This document shows, piece by piece, positions 4,819-11,554 of a stretch of 15,341 bases of DNA. Position numbers and translations under genes: made by a program. Numbering within the stretch: the stretch's first letter is position 1; each line of letters opens with the position of its first letter. Source of the stretch: Actinomycetota bacterium (lineage in GTDB: Bacteria; Actinomycetota; Acidimicrobiia; IMCC26256; BP-133); assembly GCA_030838815.1 (NCBI GenBank), contig JAUZEX010000073.1, positions 1-15,341 of the forward strand. The letters are read 5' to 3'. Below the pieces are notes generated by a model. The model made no database searches. It saw nothing but the letters and a program-made list of their open reading frames with translations, and was not told the DNA's origin.

Positions 4819-7800
4819 ATGGCCTTCCCCCCCGTCGATTCCTCTGTGGACTTCGTCGCCCTCGAGCAGCGCGTCCTCGACCGGTGGCGGGAGCACGACG
4901 TGTTCGCCGAGAGCCTCCGGCGCCGGGAGGGTAAGCCGGACTGGGTGTTCTACGAGGGCCCGCCGACGGCCAACGGCCGCCCGGGCCTCCACCACGTCTG
5001 GGCCCGGTCGTTCAAGGATCTCTTCCCCCGGTTCCACACCATGCGGGGCCGCTACGTGGCCCGCAAGGGCGGGTGGGACTGCCACGGCCTCCCCGTCGAG
5101 GTCGAGGTCGAGAAGGAGCTCGGCCTGTCGGGGAAGACCCAGATCCGCGACTTCGGCATCGAGGAGTTCAACCGCCGGTGCCGGGAGTCCGTCCACCGCT
5201 ACGTCGAGGAGTGGTCGGCCCTCACCGAACGGATGGGGATGTGGCTCGACACCGACGGCGCCTACTGGACGCTGACCAACGACTACATCGAGACGGTCTG
5301 GTGGCTGATCCGCCAGATGTGGGACAAGGGGCTCCTCTACGAGGGCTTCAAGGTCGTGCCCTACTGCGGCCGGTGCGGCACGGCCCTGTCCAGCCACGAG
5401 GTGGCGCAGGGCTACAAGGACATCACCGAGGACTCGGTCTACGTGCGGTTCCCCCTCGTCGATCGTGCCTACGACCTGTTGGTGTGGACGACGACGCCCT
5501 GGACGCTGATCTCCAACGTGGGCGCCGCGGTCGGCCCCGAGGTGGAGTACGTGCGGGTCCGCCGGCCGGGGGTGGAGCGCGACGTCGTCCTCGGCCGGGA
5601 CCGGATCGAGGCCGTCGTCGGCGCCGCCGACGAGGCCGGCTGGGAGATCGTCGAGACGCTCACCGCCGCCGATCTGGCCGGGCTGCACTACGAGCGGCCG
5701 TTCGACTTCGTCCCCGTCGACGGAGATGCGAACCGGGTGGTGGTGGCCGACTTCGTCACCACCGTCGACGGCTCGGGGATCGTCCATCTGGCGCCCGCCT
5801 TCGGCGAGGTGGACCGGGAGGTCGCCGACGCCGAGGGGCTGCCGACGCTCAACCCGGTCGACGCCGCGGGGCGCTTCGAAGCTGTGGTCGAGCCGTGGGC
5901 GGGGCTGTTCGTGAAAGAGGCCGACCCCGGCATCATCGACGCCCTCCGGGCCGCCGGCCGGCTGGAGAAGGTCGAGCCCTACGAGCACTCCTATCCCCAC
6001 TGCTGGCGCTGCGGGACGCCGCTCATCTACTACGCCAAGACCTCCTGGTTCGCCCGGACGCAGGCTGAGAAGGCCGCGCTCCTGGAGCAGAACGAGTCGA
6101 TCGCCTGGCATCCCGAGCACATCAAGCACGGCCGTTTCGGCGACTGGCTGGAGAACAACGTCGACTGGGCCCTGTCGCGGGACCGGTACTGGGGCACGCC
6201 GCTGCCCGTGTGGCGCTGCGCCGGCCCCGTCCCCCACGACACCTGTATCGGGTCGGTGGCCGAGCTGGCCGCCCTCGCCGGGCGGGACCTGACCGACCTC
6301 GACCTCCACCGGCCCTACGTCGACGAGGTCACCTTCCCCTGCCCGGCCCCGGGGGTCGAGGGGGTGTCCGCCGGGAGTGACCGCTGCGGGGCCGAGGCGA
6401 CGCGGCTCGAGCCCGTCCTCGACGCCTGGTTCGACTCCGGCTCGATGCCGGCGGCGCAGTTCCACCACCCCTTCGCCGGCGACGGGGTCTTCGACGCCCG
6501 CTTCCCGGCCGACTTCATCTGCGAGGCGATCGACCAGACGAGGGGCTGGTTCTACTCCCTCCTGGCCGTGAACACGCTGGTCTTCGGGCAGGCGCCCTAC
6601 CGCAACGTCGTCTGCCTGGCCCACGTGGTCGACCAGGACGGCGCCAAGATGTCGAAGTCGAAGGGGAACGTGATCGACCCCTGGGAGATCTTCCGCACCA
6701 AGGGCGCCGACCCGCTGCGGTGGTACTTCTTCTCGGCCGGGTCGCCGTGGACGAACCGCCGCGTCTACGGCGAGGGCATCGACGAGTCGATCCGCAAGTT
6801 CCTCCTCACGCTGTGGAACACGCTGTCGTTCTTCGTCACCTACGCCAACCTGGAGGGCTTCGACCCGGCCCCGGCGGCGCCGGTGTCGGAGCACGTGCTC
6901 GACCGGTGGCTGGCGTCGCGGCGGGAGGCGACGGTGAAGGCCGTCACCGACGCGCTCGAGGGCTACGACACGCTGGCCGCGGCCCAGACGCTGGAGGGCT
7001 TCGTCGACGACCTCTCCAACTGGTACGTCCGCCGGGGCCGGCCCCGCTTCTGGAAGGCGTCCGACCCCGGGGCCTTCGTCGCCCTCCACCAGGCCCTGTC
7101 CACCGTGGCGCTGCTGCTGGCGCCGTTCACGCCCTTCGTGGCCGACGAGATCTACGGCGTGCTGGCCACCGGGAGGGGCGAGGTGTCGGTCCACCTGGAG
7201 GACTGGCCGACCGCCGACGAGTCGGCCATCGACACCGATCTCGAGGCCGAGATGGCCCTCGCCCGCCGGCTCGTCGCCCTCGGGCGGGCCGCCCGCGGCG
7301 AAGCGAGGATGAAGGTCCGCCAGCCGCTGCGGCGGGCGCTCCTCCTCGTCCCCGGCGCCGTCCGGCTGTCGCCCGAGGTGGCGGCCCAGGTGTCGCAGGA
7401 GCTCAACGTCAAGGCGCTGGAGGTCGTCGAGAGCCTGGCCGGGCTGATCCGCTACTCGGTCGTCCCGAACTTCCGCGTGCTGGGCCCCCGCCTGGGTCCG
7501 AAGCTCCCGGCCGTGAAGGCCGCCCTGGCCGCGGCCGACGGCGCCGAGGTCAGCCGGTCGTTGGAGGAGACCGGGAGCTACACCCTCACGATCGACGGCC
7601 CGGGGGAAGGGGGTGTCCCCGAAAGGACAGCGATCGTCCTCGGCCCCGGCGACCTGGAGGTGCGGGCCGAGGAGCACGAGGAGTTCGCCCTCGCCCAGGA
7701 CGGGCCCTACGCCGTGGCCCTCGACCTCCACGTCGACGAGGACCTGCGGCTGGAGGGCCTGGCCCGGGAGCTGGCCCGGGCCGTCAACGACCACCGCAGG

Positions 7801-8019
7801 GCCCGCGGGCTGGCCATCGCCGACCGGATCAAGGTCCGGCTCTGGGCCGACGGGCCGGTGGCCGAGGCGGCCGAGCGCCACGGCCCCTGGATCGCCGGCG
7901 AGGTCCTCGCCGTCGCCTGGCAGGTCAACCCGGGCGAGTCAGCGTCGGGCGAGGTCGTCGACGTCGAGTCCACCCCCGTGACGGTGGCGCTCGAGATCGC
8001 CGACCCGGCCGCGGCCTGA
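4819..8019 (+). CDS. ileS: Isoleucyl-tRNA synthetase
   Basis: The 1066-residue class I aminoacyl-tRNA synthetase attaches isoleucine to tRNA-Ile and edits misactivated valine. The HIGH-type motif is GRPGLHHVW (HHVW at 58–61). WDCHGLPVEVEVEKELG follows, and the CP1 editing domain begins around VWTTTPWTLISNVGAAVG. CxxC pairs occur at YCGRCGTAL and CWRCGTPLIYY. DQTRGWFYSLL precedes KMSKSKGN at 610–617. The length and the C-terminal anticodon-binding region fit the long (type 2, eukaryote-like) IleS found in many actinobacteria. There is no ribosome site before the ATG; a -10 box 7 nt upstream suggests a leaderless message. The short intergenic region leaves no room for a T-box leader. In the C-terminal domain PGEGGVPE (about residues 928–935) interrupts a segment usually reading roughly DG-RT-V-LGP-DL-V and matches a palindromic repeat. 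Confidence 0.97.
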   Translation: MAFPPVDSSVDFVALEQRVLDRWREHDVFAESLRRREGKPDWVFYEGPPTANGRPGLHHVWARSFKDLFPRFHTMRGRYVARKGGWDCHGLPVEVEVEKELGLSGKTQIRDFGIEEFNRRCRESVHRYVEEWSALTERMGMWLDTDGAYWTLTNDYIETVWWLIRQMWDKGLLYEGFKVVPYCGRCGTALSSHEVAQGYKDITEDSVYVRFPLVDRAYDLLVWTTTPWTLISNVGAAVGPEVEYVRVRRPGVERDVVLGRDRIEAVVGAADEAGWEIVETLTAADLAGLHYERPFDFVPVDGDANRVVVADFVTTVDGSGIVHLAPAFGEVDREVADAEGLPTLNPVDAAGRFEAVVEPWAGLFVKEADPGIIDALRAAGRLEKVEPYEHSYPHCWRCGTPLIYYAKTSWFARTQAEKAALLEQNESIAWHPEHIKHGRFGDWLENNVDWALSRDRYWGTPLPVWRCAGPVPHDTCIGSVAELAALAGRDLTDLDLHRPYVDEVTFPCPAPGVEGVSAGSDRCGAEATRLEPVLDAWFDSGSMPAAQFHHPFAGDGVFDARFPADFICEAIDQTRGWFYSLLAVNTLVFGQAPYRNVVCLAHVVDQDGAKMSKSKGNVIDPWEIFRTKGADPLRWYFFSAGSPWTNRRVYGEGIDESIRKFLLTLWNTLSFFVTYANLEGFDPAPAAPVSEHVLDRWLASRREATVKAVTDALEGYDTLAAAQTLEGFVDDLSNWYVRRGRPRFWKASDPGAFVALHQALSTVALLLAPFTPFVADEIYGVLATGRGEVSVHLEDWPTADESAIDTDLEAEMALARRLVALGRAARGEARMKVRQPLRRALLLVPGAVRLSPEVAAQVSQELNVKALEVVESLAGLIRYSVVPNFRVLGPRLGPKLPAVKAALAAADGAEVSRSLEETGSYTLTIDGPGEGGVPERTAIVLGPGDLEVRAEEHEEFALAQDGPYAVALDLHVDEDLRLEGLARELARAVNDHRRARGLAIADRIKVRLWADGPVAEAAERHGPWIAGEVLAVAWQVNPGESASGEVVDVESTPVTVALEIADPAAA
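7600..7626 (+). repeat. G-run/C-run palindromic mini-repeat inside ileS
   Basis: Order: CCGGGGGAA, then GGGGGTGTCCCC, then GAAAGG. It encodes PGEGGVPER between IDG and TAIVLGPGDLEVR. In typical IleS proteins this strand–turn–strand is continuous, so about 24 nt look like an in-frame addition. This is the clearest coding copy of the family. Confidence 0.45.
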
Positions 8020-8029
8020 TCCGCGTTCC

Positions 8030-8069
8030 GGCGTTCGTCACCGCGCCAGCGCCCGCGGTGAAGAACGCC
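8030..8069. terminator. Symmetric stem-loop between convergent ileS and the three-repeat gene
   Basis: A 16-bp stem (GGCGTTCGTCACCGCG pairing with CGCGGTGAAGAACGCC, one G-A mismatch) encloses an 8-nt loop. It lies 10 nt after the ileS stop and 7 nt beyond the stop of the opposing gene. It can form in both transcripts, so it probably acts as a bidirectional terminator. Neither side has a T-run, so it may be a U-less or Rho-assisted terminator, or an mRNA-end stabiliser. A further palindrome, CCGCTAGCGG (8074–8083), overlaps the opposing stop codon. Confidence 0.65.
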
Positions 8070-8076
8070 CGGTCCG

Positions 8077-9150
8077 CTAGCGGGCCTTGAGGGCCCCCTC
8101 GATTCGGGTGAGGACGCCGGCCCGGTTCTTGTGGCGCTTCTCGTAGGTGCGGAGCTGGCGCAGCTCGGGCGGGCTGAGACTCACGAGGTGGGCCACGATC
8201 TGGGGGACGGTCAGGTTGTCGTAGCCCTCGATCGGCAGGCCGGCCGCGGCCCGGGACGGCGCCGCCTTGGTCGCCGCGGGACGGCGGACCGGCCCCGGGC
8301 GGGCGCCGGCGGGCAGGTCTCGGGCCAGGAGGGCGTCGATGCGGGACAGGATGCTGGCCCGGCCCTTCCCCGCCCCCTCCTCCTCGCGCACCATCTTCAG
8401 GTCTTCGCTGTCGAGGCCGGTCAGCAGGGGCAGGATCTCGTTGGCCCGCAGGTCGTCGTAGCGGTCGATCGGGAAGTCCCGCACCACCGAGATGCCGTCG
8501 TCGTAGTCCGACTCCGAGTCGAGCTCGAAGTCCGAGGCGGCCCAGTCGCGGTCGCGGGGGGAGGCCCAGTTGGCGTCATCGGGCTCGACCTCGACGATGT
8601 CCTCGTCGTCGTCCTCGTCGAGCCGCCGGCTGTCACGGCTGCCGGGGCCGCCGGGGCTGCCCGCTCCGGCGCCCATCGGCCCCGGGGCCCAGGCGTGCTC
8701 GGAGGTGTCGGCGTCCGCCTCGGCCTCGAGCAGGGCGTCGACCCGGGCCAGGATCCAGGGGTGGGCCCGACCCGACGCCTCCCGCTGGCGCACCATCTCC
8801 AGCTCGGCCGGCTCCAGGTCACCGAGCAGGGGCAGCACCTCGACCACTTCCAACGAGTCGTAGTCGGGGATGGGGAACTCGCGGCCGTCGGCCCGCCGGG
8901 GGGCCACCGGCCGGCGCTCGGCCGGCGTCTCGGCCGCCACGGGGCTCGGCACGGGGGCCGGCCCGCTGCCGTCGGTGGCGACCGCGCCCGGCCGCGGCCG
9001 GCTCTTCATGACGGCGACGACGAGCACGATGCCAGCCAGCGCCGAGCAGGCAATCGAGATGAAGATGAGCGCGAGATCCTTGGTGAGGAAGAGCCCCGAC
9101 AAGAGGAAGATCGTGGCGACGATCACCAGGAGGAAGCTCACGAGGAGCAC
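8077..9150 (-). CDS. Membrane-anchored protein with three copies of a ~50-residue helical repeat; function unknown
   Basis: The 357-residue protein starts with two hydrophobic segments (about 1–22 and 26–48). A Pro/Ala-rich linker and three copies of one helical module follow, at about 92–141, 226–275 and 305–353. The shared pattern is PI-x-x-YD-x-L, E/QI-x-x-L, L-x-x-x-EL-x-x-V/L, E, R, IL-x-RI/V-x-AL. Copy 1 contains YDSLEVVEVLPLLGDLEP, copy 2 YDDLRANEILPLLTGLDS, copy 3 YDNLTVPQIVAHLVSLSP. Linkers are acidic (DEDDDEDIVEVEPDD) or basic Pro/Ala-rich. Single copies of a similar short domain are familiar from actinobacterial proteins of unknown role; I cannot name this gene. The start is a GTG with a weak upstream GAGGG. 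It lies directly downstream of divIVA, so a role near the cell envelope or division site is plausible but only inferred. TAGAGT at 9201–9206 (minus) may be its -10 box. Confidence 0.75.
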   Translation of the reverse strand: MLLVSFLLVIVATIFLLSGLFLTKDLALIFISIACSALAGIVLVVAVMKSRPRPGAVATDGSGPAPVPSPVAAETPAERRPVAPRRADGREFPIPDYDSLEVVEVLPLLGDLEPAELEMVRQREASGRAHPWILARVDALLEAEADADTSEHAWAPGPMGAGAGSPGGPGSRDSRRLDEDDDEDIVEVEPDDANWASPRDRDWAASDFELDSESDYDDGISVVRDFPIDRYDDLRANEILPLLTGLDSEDLKMVREEEGAGKGRASILSRIDALLARDLPAGARPGPVRRPAATKAAPSRAAAGLPIEGYDNLTVPQIVAHLVSLSPPELRQLRTYEKRHKNRAGVLTRIEGALKAR

Positions 9151-9226
9151 GAGCGCACCGCCCTCGGTATGGCTATGACCACGGAAGATGGTAGCGGCGG
9201 ACTCTACCCGGCAGCGTGATGGCCAG

Positions 9227-9244
9227 CGGCCCGGAAAGGGGCCG
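9227..9244 (-). terminator. Stem-loop at the divIVA 3' end
   Basis: CGGCCC pairs with GGGCCG around a 6-nt loop, immediately after the divIVA stop (9246–9248). It has no T-run. The sequence CCCGGAAAGGGGCC also resembles the 3' half of the G-run/C-run mini-repeats found elsewhere in the window, so it may be a repeat copy serving as an mRNA end. Confidence 0.4.
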
Positions 9245-9245
9245 G

Positions 9246-10007
9246 TCAGGCACGGCGGCGGGCGCTCGCTCCGGACGGGCCCGAGTCGGCCAGTTCCTCG
9301 TCGAGAACCACCAGCGCTTCAGTCGGCGGGCCGCCTTCGGTCTCGTCGGAGGGACGCCGGAACATGGACGCGGCCCCGACCGATGCCGAGGGCGACGCCG
9401 GCTCCGCCACGCTCGTCGTCTCCGGCGCCGCCGGGTTGAGCCCGGAGACCGCCGAGAGGTCGATCTCGTGCATGTCGGGCCGGACCGGCGACGGGAGGGC
9501 GGCCCGCCGGTCGAGGTCCTCCAGCTCCTTCTCCAGGATCGCCCGCAGCCGTCCCCGGTAGTCGGCCTGCACCCGCTCGAGGGCGTCGATGTCGAGCGTG
9601 AGGAGATCGCGCCGGGCCGACAGCTCGGCCACAATCGCCTCGTACTTCTGGCGCTGGGCCTCACCGACGATCCGGGCCTGTTGCTCGGCCTCGCTCGTCA
9701 GCGTGAGGGCGCGGTCCTCCGATTCCTCCACGAGCTGGCGGGCCCGCTCGTGGGCGGTGGTGACCGTCTCGTCGGCGGTGCGCTGGGCGAGGAGGAGCGT
9801 CTGGCGGAGCACGCTCTCCATCTCCTTGGCGGTCGAACCCTCGGATTCGAGCGTTCCGACCTTCTCCTGGAGCTGCCGGTTGCGCTCGTGCATCCGCTCG
9901 AGGGTGACGGCCGCCCGCTCGAGGAGCTCTTCGACCTCTTCGGGCCGGTAACCCCGGAAGGCCTCCCTCAGCTCGGCGTTCCGGAGATCATGAGGGGTCA
10001 CGTCCAT
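9246..10007 (-). CDS. divIVA: DivIVA-domain polar/septal scaffold protein
   Basis: The protein has 253 residues. The N-terminal DivIVA domain reads MDVTPHDLRNAELREAFRGY followed by RPEEVEELLERA, the conserved membrane-curvature-sensing head. A long heptad-rich coiled coil follows (about 30–165), then a charged, Ser/Pro-rich tail that ends in ASARRRA. In actinobacteria the homologue (Wag31/DivIVA) marks poles and septa and directs wall growth. It is the last conserved gene of the ftsZ–pgeF–ylmE–sepF–yggT–divIVA block. The ATG has AGGA 7 nt upstream; the same bases form TAGGAT, a possible -10 box 6 nt before the ATG, so it could have its own leaderless promoter. The 56-bp gap to yggT contains a small hairpin. 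The tail is poorly conserved, as usual. Confidence 0.9.
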   Translation of the reverse strand: MDVTPHDLRNAELREAFRGYRPEEVEELLERAAVTLERMHERNRQLQEKVGTLESEGSTAKEMESVLRQTLLLAQRTADETVTTAHERARQLVEESEDRALTLTSEAEQQARIVGEAQRQKYEAIVAELSARRDLLTLDIDALERVQADYRGRLRAILEKELEDLDRRAALPSPVRPDMHEIDLSAVSGLNPAAPETTSVAEPASPSASVGAASMFRRPSDETEGGPPTEALVVLDEELADSGPSGASARRRA

Positions 10008-10013
10008 GCGTCG

Positions 10014-10019
10014 ATCCTA
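10014..10019 (-). promoter_or_regulatory. Possible -10 box or ribosome site for divIVA
   Basis: Minus-strand TAGGAT lies 6 nt before the divIVA ATG. It fits a -10 hexamer with a start at the ATG, but its AGGA is also a passable Shine-Dalgarno. No -35 box is seen. The two readings cannot be separated from sequence alone. Confidence 0.3.
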
Positions 10020-10027
10020 ACGATCAC

Positions 10028-10044
10028 CCACCCCAAGAGGGTGG
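10028..10044 (-). terminator. Small hairpin between yggT and divIVA
   Basis: CCACCC pairs with GGGTGG around a 5-nt loop, 19 nt after the yggT stop and upstream of the divIVA start. No T-run follows. It may partly separate yggT and divIVA expression, consistent with a possible promoter just downstream. Confidence 0.25.
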
Positions 10045-10063
10045 ACCCAGCTACGGTCCGTGG

Positions 10064-10306
10064 TCAGCAGCCGATGGCGCCCTGAATGATCCGGAGCCCG
10101 AAGAACACCACGATCGGCGAGATGTCGATCATCCCCACGGTCGGAATGATCCGGCGCACGGGCCCCATCACCGGTTCGGTGATCTGGTAGATGATCGACG
10201 CGATCGAGGCCAGCGCCGTTCCCGGTTGCAGCGGGAACCACGACAGGATCACCCGGGCGAAGAGGATGATGAAGTACAGGTTGAGGAGCTGGCAGAGGAC
10301 TCTCAC
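10064..10306 (-). CDS. YggT family membrane protein
   Basis: The protein has 80 residues. The pattern LLNLYFIILFARVILSWFP, then ITEPVMGPVRRIIPTVGMIDISPIVVFFGLRII is the YggT signature: two membrane segments, a conserved SWFP turn and a TEP...R...P loop. YggT is a small integral membrane protein of unclear biochemical role, usually encoded between sepF and divIVA in Gram-positive bacteria, as here. The start is a GTG without a visible ribosome site, 19 nt after the sepF stop, so translation may depend on coupling to sepF. Length and N-terminus match the family. Confidence 0.9.
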   Translation of the reverse strand: MRVLCQLLNLYFIILFARVILSWFPLQPGTALASIASIIYQITEPVMGPVRRIIPTVGMIDISPIVVFFGLRIIQGAIGC

Positions 10307-10325
10307 GCGGGGCTAATGGCGGCGC

Positions 10326-10790
10326 TCAGGCCCGGAACAAGCCGCGGGCCTGGAGGCGCTCCTTCTCCTCCTGGGAGACCTCGACATTGGACGGGGTGAG
10401 CAGGAAGACCTGGTCGGCCACCCGCGACATCGAGCCGCCGAGGGCGTAGGCCAGGCCGCTGGAGAAGTCGATCAGCCGGCGCTGCAGATCCCGGTCGAGG
10501 CCCTGCAGGTTGAGAATCACCGGCTGGTTCGCCTTCAGGCGGTCGCCGACCTCCTGGGCGTCGTTGAAGCCCCGGGGCTCGACCACGTGGACCCGGGCGG
10601 CGGTGGAGGCGGAGGGCATCGTCCGCACCACGCTCGGACGGGGCGCGGCCGCCGGGCCGTCGTCGCGGCTCAGGGGACGCACGTTGGGGCCGGGGTCGGG
10701 GGGGCGGGAGACCATGCCGACTCCGTCCTCATCTTCCGGCTCGTCGACGAGGCCCAGGTACACCATTGCCCGCCGCCACATCGCAGCCAT
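10326..10790 (-). CDS. sepF: Cell division protein SepF
   Basis: From the ATG at 10790 the protein has 154 residues. An N-terminal amphipathic helix (MAAMWRRAMVYLGL) is the membrane anchor. An acidic/Pro-rich linker follows (EPEDEDG), then the SepF core: VVEPRGFNDAQEVGDRLKAN, VILNLQGLDRDLQRRLIDFSSGLAYAL, and VFLLTPSNVEVS. SepF polymerises, binds the FtsZ C-terminus and tethers the Z ring to the membrane; it replaces FtsA in actinobacteria, and no ftsA is present here. A strong AAGGAGGG 7 nt before this ATG decides the start; a longer in-frame version would add 18 residues before the amphipathic helix. It lies 65 bp after ylmE and 19 bp before yggT. Confidence 0.95.
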   Translation of the reverse strand: MAAMWRRAMVYLGLVDEPEDEDGVGMVSRPPDPGPNVRPLSRDDGPAAAPRPSVVRTMPSASTAARVHVVEPRGFNDAQEVGDRLKANQPVILNLQGLDRDLQRRLIDFSSGLAYALGGSMSRVADQVFLLTPSNVEVSQEEKERLQARGLFRA

Positions 10791-10797
10791 CGAACTG

Positions 10798-10805
10798 CCC
10801 TCCTT
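10798..10805 (-). promoter_or_regulatory. Strong ribosome binding site fixing the sepF start
   Basis: AAGGAGGG on the minus strand lies 7 nt before the ATG at 10790. It places the amphipathic membrane helix at the very N-terminus, as expected for SepF. Confidence 0.6.
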
Positions 10806-10855
10806 CTCCGGCATCCCTATCGTTGCAGACTCGGCGCTTCCCATCGGGGATCCCT

Positions 10856-11554
10856 TCAGCGGCCCTGGGGACGGGGGCCGAAGATCGCTCGGCCGACGCG
10901 GACGATCGTTGCCCCCTCCTCGACCGCCACCTCGAAGTCGTCACTCATGCCCATCGACACCTCGGCCAGGCCCAGACGGTCGGCGAGGGCGGCCAGGGCG
11001 GCGAAGGCCGGACGGGGGTCGCGGCCCGCCGCCGGCACGGTCATCAGCCCGTCGACGGCCAGCCCGGCCGACCGCAGCCCGTCGACCAGGGCCGGGGCCT
11101 CGTCGGGGGCGACGCCGGCCTTGGCCGGGTCGTCGGCCACGTTGACCTCGGCCAGCACCGACGCCCCCGGGGCGCGCCCGGCGATGGCCCGGCCCAGCTC
11201 CAGCCGGTCGACCGACTGCCAGAGGTCGACCAGCGGCGCCAGGGCGGCGACCTTGTTGCGCTGCAGCCGACCGATGAAGTGCCAGGTCGGCTGCCCTCCG
11301 GGGTTCGGGGCGGCCCCGGGGAGAGCGAGCTCCGGCGCCTTGGCCAGCAACTCCTGGGCCTTGCTCTCGCCCAGGTCGGTGGCGCCGGCGTCGAGCGCCG
11401 CCTGCACCACCGGCGGCGGCACCCCTTTGGTGACCACCACGAGCCGGACGTCCGACGCCGGGCGCCCGGCCCGGCCGGCGGCGTCGGCCAGGCGTTCCCG
11501 CACCGCCGTCAACCGGACGGCGACGTCCTCCGGGCGGGCGGCCACCGACCTCAC
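10856..11554 (-). CDS. ylmE: YggS/YlmE-family PLP-binding protein
   Basis: The GTG start gives 232 residues, the usual YggS size. Motifs: VRLVVVTKGVPP with the PLP-binding Lys43, GESKAQELLAKA, WHFIGRLQRNKV, LAEVNVADDPAKAGV, DGLMTVPA, and SMGMSDDFEVAVEEGATIVRVGRAIFG. The protein is an alanine-racemase-like single-domain TIM barrel that binds pyridoxal 5'-phosphate and helps PLP and amino-acid homeostasis; it has no established catalytic activity. The GTG overlaps the pgeF stop as GTGA, implying coupled translation; a second GTG three codons later is possible. Between LLAKAPELA and the conserved WHFIG there is a Pro/Gly-rich insertion (LPGAAPNPGGQP) that coincides with a palindromic mini-repeat. 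Confidence 0.93.
   Translation of the reverse strand: MRSVAARPEDVAVRLTAVRERLADAAGRAGRPASDVRLVVVTKGVPPPVVQAALDAGATDLGESKAQELLAKAPELALPGAAPNPGGQPTWHFIGRLQRNKVAALAPLVDLWQSVDRLELGRAIAGRAPGASVLAEVNVADDPAKAGVAPDEAPALVDGLRSAGLAVDGLMTVPAAGRDPRPAFAALAALADRLGLAEVSMGMSDDFEVAVEEGATIVRVGRAIFGPRPQGR
11298..11323 (+). repeat. G-run/C-run palindromic mini-repeat inside ylmE
   Basis: Order: CCGGGGTT, then CGGGGCGGCCCCG, then GGGAG. On the coding (minus) strand it gives the LPGAAPNPGG peptide just before the conserved WHFIG strand, where YggS proteins normally have a short linker. It is nearly the same as the copy in pgeF at 12033. Confidence 0.4.

Noticed and set aside
3776..5275. Plus-strand 499-codon frame spanning the dksA-like gene, DUF167 gene and ileS start
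   Set aside because: It crosses three well-supported genes and two promoter regions, and its Ala-rich start is only the complement of the Lys/Ala-rich tail.
4810..7881. A 1023-codon open frame antisense to ileS
   Set aside because: It is the usual shadow of a GC-rich gene: composition dominated by Gly, Val, Arg, Asp and His, no recognisable domain, and the opposite strand encodes a complete IleS with all motifs.
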